Source of the DNA: Thermogemmatispora sp042408735
GTDB taxonomy: Bacteria > Chloroflexota > Ktedonobacteria > Ktedonobacterales > Ktedonobacteraceae
Reading direction: 5' to 3'
Assembly: GCF_042408735.1 (NCBI RefSeq)
Contig: NZ_JBHOQV010000208.1
Span: 42,337 to 106,336, forward strand
DNA: 64,000 bases
The notes beneath the pieces were generated by a model. The model worked only from the letters and a program-made list of their open reading frames with translations. It did no database searches and was not told the DNA's origin. The position numbers and the translations under genes are program-made. The stretch's first letter is position 1. Each line of letters opens with the position of its first letter. Below, one piece after another: positions 1 to 7,543 of this stretch.

Positions 1-412
1 GGAGATGGATGCCGGGAATGCCGAGATTGACCAGGTGGACGGAGGGGCCCAGCTTATGAGCGAGATCAATGGGCCAGTTATCGGCGTAGGGATCAGCGGT
101 GCCAAAGCCAAAGGAATCGGAGGCCCCAATGGCCACATAGACAAGACCTCTATGAGAGGCTCCCAGCTCATCGGCAGCGACAGGTCCTTCATCCGCCGTT
201 GCGCAGGCGCTGAGCAGCCAGAGACCACAGAGGAGCACGATGGTCAGCAGCCAGGGGCCGCCTTTGACCAGAGATGTTCGGCCCGACCAGGACGCGGACC
301 GCGTGTCGCTTCCCGGCCAGAGCCACTTGCGGCTATCCTTGCCTTGTCGGCTGCCACGCTCAGATTCGCGCAGGCCAGCCAGGACGCTCCAGACCTTCGC
401 TTTCTTCCTCAT
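1..412 (-). CDS. SGNH/GDSL-type lipoprotein hydrolase, 3'-truncated by window edge
   Basis: Only the first 137 residues are visible; the gene runs off the left edge. Translation from the ATG at 412 gives a basic N-terminal tail of about 50 residues, a hydrophobic segment at about 53-69 and a lipobox-like LLSAC with Cys70, so a membrane-anchored or lipidated exported protein is likely. Residues 91-102 (VYVAIGASDSFG) match SGNH hydrolase block I, with Ser100 as the probable nucleophile, and VNLGIPG near residue 128 resembles block II. The family cleaves ester or acyl bonds in lipids and carbohydrates; the substrate here cannot be told. The 50-residue extension before the signal is unusual and no strong Shine-Dalgarno precedes the ATG, so the start is uncertain. 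Confidence 0.7.
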   Translation of the reverse strand, partial: MRKKAKVWSVLAGLRESERGSRQGKDSRKWLWPGSDTRSASWSGRTSLVKGGPWLLTIVLLCGLWLLSACATADEGPVAADELGASHRGLVYVAIGASDSFGFGTADPYADNWPIDLAHKLGPSVHLVNLGIPGIHL

Positions 413-770
413 GCACAGGCAAGCCTGAGTTTCGCTCTACTCCGCTGAACAGTTACCTCTCCAGATCGATTATATCATCCTTTTAAATATCATACTATAT
501 CAATGCGTAGCACTCACCATCCGCGTCGTCTCCTCGAGCAGGACAAAGGTACTGGACGCGAAGAAGGCAAGGGCCAGCCGAAGAGAGAAGGAGACAGGCC
601 AAGGATGCCAGCCCACGGAGGCCGGGAGAGGTAGCGCTGAGGCGACTTCACGGGCTGCCCTCCCCGACCAATCCAGGGCCAATAGAGACACTGGCCCGCG
701 CGGGCTGAGGCCGCTGGCTCCTCCGTCCATGACAGACGAGGGGAGCGGCCAGCGGAGCGGGCCAGTGCCG
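413..770. other. Non-coding stretch upstream of the SGNH gene
   Basis: No credible gene is seen. On the minus strand a TATAAT box lies at 469-474 within an AT-rich patch (465-510), a plausible -10 element for the SGNH lipoprotein gene. A convincing -35 at 16-18 bp spacing is not evident. A GGAGAGG follows it but is about 45 bases from the ATG at 412. The rest (510-770) holds nothing I can name. Confidence 0.4.
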
Positions 771-1133
771 CTAGGAGGTCTTGCGACCTTCGGCCTGAGC
801 AAAGGCAGCCTCGGTTTTGGCTGCCATAATAAAATCATTCTGATGCAGCCCACCCACCGCGTGGGTCCAGAAAGCAACCGTCACCTTCCCCCACTCCGTC
901 ACGAGCTGCGGATGATGATCCTGCTCCTCCGCCAGCGCACCAACCGCATTGGTAAAAGCCAGAGCGTGAGCGAAGTTATCGAAATGGAAAGTCTTTTCGA
1001 TGCGCTTGATCCCATCCACCTCGATCGCGCGCCAGCCTGGGAGCTGAGAGAGCAAGTTGGCGATTTCCGCCTCTGTCAAAGCCGGCTCACCGCCGCGGCA
1101 GGGCACACAGCGCATTTGGGCCAATTCCTGCAT
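771..1133 (-). CDS. phhB: 4a-hydroxytetrahydrobiopterin dehydratase (pterin-4a-carbinolamine dehydratase)
   Basis: This 120-residue protein matches the PCD/DCoH family. Members dehydrate 4a-hydroxytetrahydrobiopterin during pterin recycling after aromatic amino acid hydroxylation, and some serve other pterin cofactors. The hallmark His-His-Pro is at residues 73-75 (QDHHPQL) and a further conserved His at 91 (TVAFWTHAVGG). The N-terminal CVPCRGGEPAL is typical of bacterial members. The ATG at 1133 is preceded by AGGAGGT five bases upstream, which rules out the longer upstream reading. No aromatic amino acid hydroxylase is nearby, so the physiological partner is unknown. Confidence 0.9.
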   Translation of the reverse strand: MQELAQMRCVPCRGGEPALTEAEIANLLSQLPGWRAIEVDGIKRIEKTFHFDNFAHALAFTNAVGALAEEQDHHPQLVTEWGKVTVAFWTHAVGGLHQNDFIMAAKTEAAFAQAEGRKTS

Positions 1134-1522
1134 AGGTACCTCCTGTTTCCCCGCGAGAGGAACCTGACAAACAAGGCCAACAAGCAAGCAAACTGCGCAG
1201 GGTCGCGCCGTTCAAGCAAGCAAAAGATGCAGCCTGCCCGAGTTACCGGCTCGGTCCTGCTCTAGAAGAGTATAGCCGAGAGAGTCCAGCCCTGCCATCT
1301 CCAAAACAAACAAAAAGGGGAGCGCGCGGGCACCCTGGTCCTGCCTGGTCTAGCGAACCGGCAAGCCGACCTTGGCCTCGGCCTGCAAGCCCATGCCAGG
1401 GATCATGACAGGGGTTTGCCCGACACGCTCCCCTACCATTCCCGACCACCCACACCCTCCCGATGGCATCGCGCCAGAGACTCGAAAAGAGCAGCCCATT
1501 GGAGGCACAGGCCAGCAATCGC
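1134..1522. other. Intergenic region without recognisable features
   Basis: About 390 bases between the pterin dehydratase start and the end of the FlgM-like gene. Open frames here look like shadows: they are rich in Arg, Pro and Ser and lack ribosome sites. I see no clear promoter, terminator or RNA. Confidence 0.4.
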
Positions 1523-1999
1523 TCAGCGCTCACCCGTCCCCAGGGGATCGCCCAGCATCCGCCGGGCCAGCGCCAGACTATCAACCTCGTAGGCGCCCGC
1601 AGCCACACGTACTCTCAAAAGTGCCACACGTTCCGCGCGTTCCTGCTCGATGCAGGCAGCCAGCTCCGGCCCAGAGATCTCCATCCCATCGAGGGCAGGA
1701 GGCGGCTCCTTGAGTGCCTCACGTTCATCTGGCCTGCTCTGAGCAGAAGAGGAACGTCGCCGGCGCCGCAGAGCAGGCTGCAGATAGCGTTCCTCATCGT
1801 GAGCGCCCAGCCAGGGCTGCCAGCCCGGTCCCTGTCCCTGTAGAGACGTGGGCGTGGGCTGCCAGCTCTCTCCCGAGGCGCTCGCCCGAGCCGCGCCGGC
1901 GCTCGAGCGAGCCACTTCCCTGTCGTCCGACTGTCTGCGCGCGCCAGTCACCCGCCGAATGCGCATGATGATCGGGACTCCTCTCTTTCTTTCAGCCAT
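1523..1999 (-). CDS. FlgM-like (anti-sigma-28 type) protein
   Basis: A 158-residue protein whose C-terminal part, about residues 118-151, reads as a FlgM-type anti-sigma-28 helix pair: Glu/Arg-rich, then VRVAAGAYEVDSLALARRML. The motif 'aaGxYxVDsxalArrmL' is the FlgM C-terminal signature. The N-terminal 110 residues are low-complexity (Arg, Ser, Gln, Pro) and probably disordered, which is also typical of the family. The start at 1999 is chosen because GGAAGG lies just upstream; the open frame extends further but without support. FlgM binds the flagellar/motility sigma factor, yet no flagellar gene is in this window, so the target sigma factor is unknown. The assignment rests on one motif. Confidence 0.6.
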   Translation of the reverse strand: MAERKRGVPIIMRIRRVTGARRQSDDREVARSSAGAARASASGESWQPTPTSLQGQGPGWQPWLGAHDEERYLQPALRRRRRSSSAQSRPDEREALKEPPPALDGMEISGPELAACIEQERAERVALLRVRVAAGAYEVDSLALARRMLGDPLGTGER

Positions 2000-2258
2000 C
2001 CATCCTTCCTTCACCGCCCCACCAGCGACAGCCGGGGAGCGCCTGCCACAGGCAGCGGTGACGAACGGAACCTTTCTTTCTCCCCACGGGGGCCTATGCC
2101 ACCTTTCAGTGTAGGGACCGGCCCCCATCGCAGGTAAGAGGTATTAGTCGCTAAATCGAGAGACCAGAAGTCCCTAATTGCAGCCGAGGGCACCAGCCTG
2201 TATCCTATATCACCGCTCTCCAGGCTAGCTCACTGGCCCCAGCTACCACCAGCTCCCG

Positions 2259-3242
2259 CTACTGGCAATAGGAAGGCAAAGCGCTGCTGAAGACTTCTGG
2301 GTGCAGGAGCTGGGCCAGACACTGCAGGCCATCGACCAGGCGCGGTCCGGGGCGCTGCATCAAATCGGTATTGAGATGATAAACATGGTGAAGCTTGACC
2401 GCCGCGATCTGGCCCCAGTTGGAGCGGCGATAGACGAGCTGCGGATCACCCCCGTAACGCGGGTCCTCCGTGAGGATAATATACTGGGGATTGGCACGGA
2501 TCACGGCCTCATCGGTAACCTGTGGATAGCCGCCATTGCTGGTATTGTTGTGGAAGACATTGATGGCATTGGCATCCTGGAGCAGCTCATCACCAAAGGT
2601 TCCCCCGCCAAAGACGTAGGGCTTGCCTGGCGTGCTATCGTCCGCCTCCAGCATCACCGTCGGCGGGGTTGTCCCTTTAACGGCCTGACGGACCTGAGCA
2701 ATGCGCTGCTCTAGCTGCCTGACCAGCGCCTGCGCTGTGCTCTCGGTAAAGGTCAGGCGACCCACCGTCTGAATCTCAGCCAGCATGAGAGCAATGGTAT
2801 TATCGGGCAGATCAACAACGTGCAGACCCAGGCGCGTCAGCTGAGCATCGTACTTCTCAGTGAGACCGCCGGAACTGAGCACGAGATCGGGATGCAAGGC
2901 CACAATCCGCTCTACGTTGTAGTTGCCGTTGGCATCGGAGATCCGTGGCAGGCGGGTTAGCTGGGCCGGATAGTCCGTATAGTAGTCAACAGCCACCACA
3001 CGGCTCTCCAGGTGAAGCGCGGCCAAAATCTCGCTGATGCTCGGCACCAAAGAAATAAGACGCTGCGGAGCCGTCTTCGGGAAGACCACCGGCGTGCCAT
3101 AGATATCGCGCACTACCGTTGGCGTGGGGCTTGGCTGCGCCGCTCCGCCGCCAGCCTGGCCCTGTCCACAGGCAGCCAGCAACAGGAGGCTCAGTACGAA
3201 CAAACAAGGAAAGAGTCGTCTGGAGATGACAAGGATGCGCAT
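2259..3242 (-). CDS. ABC transporter periplasmic-type binding lipoprotein, BtuF/FepB family
   Basis: A 327-residue lipoprotein: signal peptide with LLAAC and lipidation Cys25, then a Ser/Pro/Thr linker and a Fe3+-siderophore/cobalamin binding fold (class III, BtuF-like). Motifs include PQRLISLVPSISEILAAL and VAVDYYTDYP near the first lobe, and ERIVALHPDLVLSS before the interlobe helix. The chosen ATG (3242) is eight bases after GGAGGAG; a GTG nine bases earlier overlaps that site. The cobalamin riboswitch upstream indicates the ligand is a corrinoid or that the gene belongs to the B12 regulon. No permease or ATPase gene follows in this window; the next gene downstream is the FlgM-like one. 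Confidence 0.85.
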   Translation of the reverse strand: MRILVISRRLFPCLFVLSLLLLAACGQGQAGGGAAQPSPTPTVVRDIYGTPVVFPKTAPQRLISLVPSISEILAALHLESRVVAVDYYTDYPAQLTRLPRISDANGNYNVERIVALHPDLVLSSGGLTEKYDAQLTRLGLHVVDLPDNTIALMLAEIQTVGRLTFTESTAQALVRQLEQRIAQVRQAVKGTTPPTVMLEADDSTPGKPYVFGGGTFGDELLQDANAINVFHNNTSNGGYPQVTDEAVIRANPQYIILTEDPRYGGDPQLVYRRSNWGQIAAVKLHHVYHLNTDLMQRPGPRLVDGLQCLAQLLHPEVFSSALPSYCQ

Positions 3243-3394
3243 GAAGCTCACTCCTCCCCAGCAAAAGATAACCGTCCATTGTCACCTCGCGTAGAGGGGG
3301 CGCAACCACAACACAGAAGGACCGGAGAAGCGTGGGTCAGCTCGGCTCGGTGGTTGATCGTACGCCTGCTCCTTTGACGCGAAGGAACATGGTC

Positions 3395-3670
3395 CCACAG
3401 GCATCAGGCAGGTCTCCTGGCTTCTGGCTCAAGCGCACCTCGACGCGCCTTCCCATTCCCTCCAGCGGCTCTGCAGGGTTCCCACAGATGCTCGCGCATC
3501 AGAAACAGTGGCTTGCTCGCTTACTTGCTCGCACCCGTCCGCAGCGGAGAACGGACGGGGCATCGAGGTGCTCGCCAGTCACAGTAGCGCGACTGCGCCG
3601 GATTCTCACCGGCTTCCCTATTCTGCCGGAAATGCTCGCCAGCCTTTCCGGCCACCTGATGCGTCGCACA
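3395..3670 (-). promoter_or_regulatory. Cobalamin (adenosylcobalamin/B12) riboswitch
   Basis: Read on the minus strand, the leader carries the conserved B12-box segments in order: GGGAAGCCGGTGAGAATCC, then GCGCTACTGTGACTGG, a variable arm, and finally AGCCAGGAGACCTGCC. These are the conserved core strands of the cobalamin riboswitch family. The element is long because the peripheral arm near 3520-3580 is extended. It lies about 150 bases upstream of the BtuF-like gene start, leaving room for an expression platform. It should reduce expression when B12 is abundant. Boundaries are approximate. Confidence 0.92.
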
Positions 3671-3671
3671 T

Positions 3672-3721
3672 TTCACTACTAGCAAAGGAAGTATAGGTTC
3701 ACTGCTAGCAGAAGAAGTATA
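3672..3721 (-). repeat. Tandem 24-bp duplication at the riboswitch promoter
   Basis: Two 24-base copies (3672-3695 and 3698-3721), separated by GG, differ at three positions. Each copy contains TATACT on the minus strand, so the duplication repeats the -10 box of the riboswitch promoter together with a GCTAG-containing segment. The second box (3690-3695) has no -35 at proper spacing that I can see. Confidence 0.85.
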
Positions 3722-3745
3722 TGCAAGAGGTTGCCTGGCTGTCAA
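3716..3745 (-). promoter_or_regulatory. Sigma-70 type promoter for the riboswitch and BtuF-like gene
   Basis: On the minus strand a perfect TTGACA (3740-3745) is followed after 18 bases by TATACT (3716-3721). Transcription would start around 3705-3710 and enter the cobalamin riboswitch. Confidence 0.8.
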
Positions 3746-3802
3746 CCCGGAGCGGTTGCCGTTCCGGGACCGGAGCAGCCAGCCGGCGCGGCGGAGAGCG
3801 CG

Positions 3803-4570
3803 CTAGCAGGGAACTACCCCGGTTCCCAGGCGGGAGGCCACCAGCTCCCGCAGGCGTACGGCGTTGCGCAGGGCATACCCCTGGCTATCGTTATTGAAAT
3901 AGACATAGCACTGGCGTCCCGCCGCGGCTTCCCTGAGCAGCCACTCGGCCCAGAAAGACAGCTCTGCCTCGCTAAAGCAGGGGCCTTGCTGACCAGCATG
4001 GAAGCGTAGATAGCGAAAGGCTGCCGTCGCTGGCAGCTCCACAGGCGTGGAGAGCGTCCCACCGACAGCCATTACCAGAGCGCAGCCATGCTCTGCCAAC
4101 AGAGCGCCCAGGCGTTCCCCCTCGGCCCCCTGCAGCCAGGAGGGGTCACGAAACTCAAAAGCCACCTCCAGCCCGGGCGGCAGCCCATGGAGAAAGGTCG
4201 CCAAACGCTCCAGGTCGCTCCGCCAGTGGGGCGGAAGCTGATACAGGAGCGGGCCAAGGCGTTGACCCAGGCCACGCACCGCCTCTAGCAAGCGCGCCTG
4301 CGGCTCAGCCACATCGCGCAGCTTCTTCATATGCGTCAGATAGCGACTGGCCTTGACAGCGAAGCGGAAACGCGGATGAAAGGCCACTTGCTCGGCCCAA
4401 AGCTGAAACTGGGCACGCGAAGGCAAACGATAGAAGCTTCTATTAATCTCCACTGTCGCAAAATGGCGCGCATAATAGGGCAGATACTCCTGTGGCGGCA
4501 GATCGGATGGATAAAAGCGACCAACCCAGTGCCGATAAATCCAACCGGAAGTACCAATCCAGATCGTCAT
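3803..4570 (-). CDS. DUF72 (YecE-like) family protein
   Basis: A 255-residue protein of the DUF72/YecE family, a TIM-barrel-like fold found widely in bacteria with no settled biochemical role. It opens with WIGTSGWIYRHWVGRFYP and has VEINRSFYRLPS, FRFAVKASRYLTH, LLYQLPPHWR and VAFEFRDPSW in the usual order. It ends with YVYFNNDSQGYALRNAVRL, the typical 'YfNNd..g.A..nA..l' closing motif. The ATG at 4570 begins exactly where the family normally begins and has GGAGAG upstream; the longer upstream frame is low-complexity and dismissed. The divergent neighbour is the B12 riboswitch promoter region. Confidence 0.88.
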   Translation of the reverse strand: MTIWIGTSGWIYRHWVGRFYPSDLPPQEYLPYYARHFATVEINRSFYRLPSRAQFQLWAEQVAFHPRFRFAVKASRYLTHMKKLRDVAEPQARLLEAVRGLGQRLGPLLYQLPPHWRSDLERLATFLHGLPPGLEVAFEFRDPSWLQGAEGERLGALLAEHGCALVMAVGGTLSTPVELPATAAFRYLRFHAGQQGPCFSEAELSFWAEWLLREAAAGRQCYVYFNNDSQGYALRNAVRLRELVASRLGTGVVPC

Positions 4571-4907
4571 CGCTCGCTCTCCGCCAGCCAGTAGGCTATG
4601 GGGAGGTCTCCGGCTGGCCCTGCAAGACCTGCCGGGCGCCAGGGCAGAGCAGCAAACCAACAACCAGCAGTCCGGCAGCTACTCACTGGGGTCTGCCCAC
4701 CTCAGCCCAGTAGCTGCTCCATCCACACCCCTCCCTCGTAGCGACCTAATCCGGATCCCGATTATCCATAGTATTCCACAAGGCCAGAAAGCGGACAAGC
4801 CTGCTCCGGAGCGAGAGAAAAGAGAAGTTGAGCGAAGGAGAGGCAAGCTGACAGCCACGACGGGCCGGGCCGGCAGAGCGACCAGGGGTCAGGCGGCGGG
4901 CAGCGTC
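4571..4907. other. Intergenic region between DUF72 and PP2C genes
   Basis: Both flanking genes are on the minus strand, so this holds the DUF72 leader. An AT-richer patch around 4750-4785 could carry its promoter, but I could not settle a -35/-10 pair. No other feature is seen. Confidence 0.35.
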
Positions 4908-6464
4908 CTAGGCGCTCACCTGGAGCACCTCAACCACAATCACGCTCACATTATCATCGCCGCCCCCGTCGAGGGCGGCCTGAATCAAACACTGACAGAT
5001 CGTCTCTGGACCGCTATTGAGGCCCAGCAGATGCTCGATTTGAGGATCACGCACCATTTCCCACAAGCCATCGGAGCACAAGAGCAGCTTATCGCCTCTC
5101 AGCAGCGGCACCGCGAAGACATCAACCTCGACCACCGCCCGGTCCCCCAGGCAGCGATAGATCTGATTGCGCTGCGGATGATGATAGACGTCCTCCTGAG
5201 AAATCGACCCTGCGTTCAGCAGGCGAGCCACCACCGAATGATCCTGGGTCACCTGGGTCAGGCCCCTGGCGGGACGATAGAGATACGTGCGACTATCGCC
5301 AACATTCAGCACGTAGGCGGTTCGATCGAGCAGGAGGGCCGCCGTCACCGTCGTGCCCATATCGGCCTTCTCGGCGCGATTGCGCTGATAGAGCTTCAGG
5401 TTAGCGTGCTGGAGAGCATCGACCAGGATGCCGGTCAGGAAGGACTCGTCGTTCTCTACCGAATTTGTCAAGGCAGGCAGCGTCAGCTCACAGAAGGTTT
5501 CTACCACCAGGCGGCTCGCCTCGCGCCCATTGGAATGGCCTCCCATTCCATCGGCCACCACACAGAGACCAAAGGTCTGGCCGGTATGCGTCCGCCGCTG
5601 CTGAATAGCGGCCAGATTGTCCTCATTCGGCTTATGCCTGCGTTTCAGGCCAGGATCAGTGGCCGCCCCCATACGAATAACCAGCGCACCTCGGGATGAG
5701 AGGCCCGCCAGCGTCTCTGTCCGGCGCTCTCTGCCACCCTCGGCGACCGACGTCTGAGAGAAGGGCTGAGGCGTCTCAAGACTCTGAGCCTGCACTTCAG
5801 AGGGAAAAGCGAGCTGCTTCTCGACAGGGGAAGCCATAAGAGCGGAGAAAATAGCTGGCGTCGAAAGAGGGAGATTGGTCTGAGTAGGGAAATCGGCCCA
5901 CAGCGACCGCCGCTGCTCAGGAGAGGGAGGAAGGCCCGAGGCGAGCGGGGGAGAAGGAGCAGCGCCAGGTACGGATGAGTCCAGCGATCGAGCGGCCGAG
6001 TCGGGAGCGCTGGCCCGGGAGGAGCCTGGCGCCATCGAGGAGGTCGCCAGGGGACGCGAACGCACCCGCGACCTGCCACCAGGACGGTAGTCCTCCACAG
6101 CTCGCTGCGCCTGCGCCTCAGCCTCGCGCAGCTCCTGCAGTTCCTGCCTGGGCAGCCGGCGCTCTTGCCATTCACGCCAGCAGGCTCGCCAGAGGCGCCA
6201 GCCAATGACCAGGACTCCCACCCAGGCGGCAGCCAGGAGGAGGAGAAAGATCACCAGTCCCAACAAAGGAAGAAGAAGGGCAGGCCCGCGGACCTCCCAC
6301 AGCGCCGGAAGCTGCCGGAGCGTTTGCCAAAGCAGCAGCCAGGCCTGGGGAAGGAAAGTACCTGAAATCCAGACCAGGAGACCCAGCGCCGCGAGCCATC
6401 CCAGCAGCCGCACGGGCAGCGGAACCTGACGAACCCCGTAGCCGATGTTGAATTGCCCCAGCAT
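4908..6464 (-). CDS. Membrane-anchored PP2C-type Ser/Thr protein phosphatase
   Basis: 518 residues. The N-terminal 100 residues hold two or three hydrophobic segments (VRLLGWLAALGLLVWISG, then ALLLPLLGLVIFLLLLAAAW). A basic, Ser/Pro-rich linker follows to about residue 265. The C-terminal PP2C catalytic domain has all metal-binding motifs: NEDNL, VVADGMGGHSNG, DMGTTVTAALL, NVGDSRTYLYR, LLLCSDGLWEMV and GGGDDNVSVIVV. Such Mn/Mg-dependent phosphatases reverse Hanks-type kinases; a membrane Ser/Thr kinase with WD40 repeats is encoded at 39-41 kb and is one possible partner, though not linked in an operon. The start has GAGAGGA upstream. Confidence 0.9.
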   Translation of the reverse strand: MLGQFNIGYGVRQVPLPVRLLGWLAALGLLVWISGTFLPQAWLLLWQTLRQLPALWEVRGPALLLPLLGLVIFLLLLAAAWVGVLVIGWRLWRACWREWQERRLPRQELQELREAEAQAQRAVEDYRPGGRSRVRSRPLATSSMAPGSSRASAPDSAARSLDSSVPGAAPSPPLASGLPPSPEQRRSLWADFPTQTNLPLSTPAIFSALMASPVEKQLAFPSEVQAQSLETPQPFSQTSVAEGGRERRTETLAGLSSRGALVIRMGAATDPGLKRRHKPNEDNLAAIQQRRTHTGQTFGLCVVADGMGGHSNGREASRLVVETFCELTLPALTNSVENDESFLTGILVDALQHANLKLYQRNRAEKADMGTTVTAALLLDRTAYVLNVGDSRTYLYRPARGLTQVTQDHSVVARLLNAGSISQEDVYHHPQRNQIYRCLGDRAVVEVDVFAVPLLRGDKLLLCSDGLWEMVRDPQIEHLLGLNSGPETICQCLIQAALDGGGDDNVSVIVVEVLQVSA

Positions 6465-6702
6465 CGCTTCGCTATCCTCTCTTTACCAGGCCGTGCCGGG
6501 CACTCACAATCAGCTCAGCATCGTGCGTTTTCTGCAATTCTTGCCAACAATATTAAGTATACTCACCACTTCGCACAGTGTGCAGCATGACCATCCAAAA
6601 TTCCTGGTACAGGCGCCCGCAAAAGTGACAGAGCCGCTCCGTAGGCTCGCTGCTCCCGCTGCGCTGCTCTCCCAGGACCTCCCATGAGAGTTAAACAGGG
6701 AC
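6465..6702. other. Divergent spacer between PP2C and the tRNA operon
   Basis: This spacer holds the upstream region of the minus-strand phosphatase gene. An AT-rich segment at 6545-6565 contains TATACT on the minus strand, a possible -10 box without a clear -35. The plus-strand tRNA promoter follows directly. No gene is supported. Confidence 0.35.
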
Positions 6703-6732
6703 TTGACAAACTCACAAGAAGTGAAGTATCCT
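6703..6732 (+). promoter_or_regulatory. Promoter of the tRNA-Ser / tRNA-Trp operon
   Basis: A perfect TTGACA at 6703-6708 is followed after 18 bases by TATCCT at 6727-6732, 37 bases upstream of the tRNA-Ser 5' end. Confidence 0.65.
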
Positions 6733-6769
6733 AGTGGTGACAAATGGCAGAGAAGCCATCAACCAAGAG

Positions 6770-6860
6770 GGAGAGGTCGCATAGAGGCCTAGTGCGGCGG
6801 TTTGCTAAACCGCTAGGGATCAAAAGTCCCTCGTGGGTTCGAATCCCACCCTCTCCGCCA
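6770..6860 (+). tRNA. tRNA-Ser(GCU)
   Basis: The acceptor GGAGAGG pairs with CCTCTCC, followed by discriminator G and an encoded CCA. The anticodon stem GCGGT/ACCGC encloses the loop TTGCTAA with anticodon GCT, reading AGC/AGU serine codons. A long variable arm (TAGGGATC...GTCCCT) marks it as class II. The T arm is GTGGG-TTCGAAT-CCCAC. It is the first gene of a two-tRNA transcript. Confidence 0.96.
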
Positions 6861-6878
6861 GGCCAGCGATCGCTGGCC
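6861..6878. repeat. Perfect 18-bp palindrome between the two tRNAs
   Basis: GGCCAGCGATCGCTGGCC begins directly after the tRNA-Ser CCA and is fully self-complementary. Eight bases separate it from the first base of tRNA-Trp. It could fold as a short spacer hairpin in the precursor and help separate the tRNAs during processing; this is inference. Confidence 0.6.
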
Positions 6879-6923
6879 TGTGTACAGGGGTGTAGCTCAA
6901 TCGGTAGAGCAGCGGTCTCCAAA

Positions 6924-7543
6924 GTGCGCCCCTGTGGTGCTTCTGTTCTTGTTGCGGCAGCGCAACATCACTGAAGCGGATGTGATTAAAGCACGACCTC
7001 ACCTGGCTCCCGAAAGGGAGCGGGGACAACAGCATGGTCGAAAAGTCCGGCGGCTCCCTCCGCTAACCACGGCAGGCGGGAAAGCAGCCCCGGGCAGCTA
7101 GGCCGGGCATGGTGAAGGCTGGATTGCTTGAACCTCAGTCGCCCGCCTCCCTGGATTGCCAGTCGTAATTTGGAGGGCTGGCAACCGCTTCTCCAGCGAG
7201 GCTCTCGTCGGGTGCAAGACCCTCCGGCGAGTGTGGCGGCGAACGGGGCACCTAAACCCGGAGCGGAGCAGAAGCGCAACTGGGGGATCGCCTAAACACC
7301 GCAAGGTGCATGGCGACGGAGCATCCATAGTACTCAAAGGCTCAGGGTAACGCCTGAGACACGGGGAAGGGATGCAGGAGGTCCACCCCAAAAGGGGCAC
7401 GTGGCGCCAGGGTCAGCTCACCCGGCCCAGTGCAGACCTCTGGAGAGCCGGATGCATCGAAAGGTGCACGTCCGGTTCGGGGAGACATCGCCAGCGGCCC
7501 GCCCAACAAGTGCGCGGCGCGGGTTGCGGTCGAGCAGCTCCAC
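6924..7543 (+). mobile_element. ORF-less group II intron inside tRNA-Trp
   Basis: The 620-base intron begins GTGCG (consensus GUGYG) and ends AC (consensus AY). EBS1 is TTTGGAG at 7169-7175, in the 15-nt loop of a 7-bp hairpin (7156-7162 / 7178-7184). It is perfectly complementary to CTCCAAA, the last 7 nt of exon 1. A candidate EBS2, CCGCT (7060-7064), matches AGCGG (6911-6915). Domain II is a TCGCC/GGCGA hairpin (7288-7316) with an inner GCAA tetraloop. Domain III is closed by GCATCC/GGATGC (7321-7375). Domain IV is closed by GAGGTC/GACCTC (7378-7440) and is only 63 nt, so no maturase is encoded. Domain V is at 7445-7478. Domain VI follows, with A7536 seven bases before the 3' end as likely branch point. 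Splicing presumably uses a maturase supplied in trans. Confidence 0.93.
7445..7478 (+). ncRNA. Group II intron domain V
   Basis: A 34-nt hairpin. The lower stem GAGCCGGA/TCCGGTTC contains the AGC catalytic triad, a CG bulge sits on the 3' side, and the upper stem GCATC/GGTGC is capped by a GAAA tetraloop. Length, triad, bulge and tetraloop all match bacterial domain V. Confidence 0.95.

Noticed and set aside
5..448. Plus-strand open frame of 147 codons
   Set aside because: It is the shadow of the minus-strand SGNH lipoprotein gene, whose signal, lipobox and GDS-type motif make it the coding strand.
6924..7543. Group I intron in tRNA-Trp
   Set aside because: The ends are GTGCG/AC and there is a domain V; a U at the 5' exon end and terminal G of group I introns are absent.
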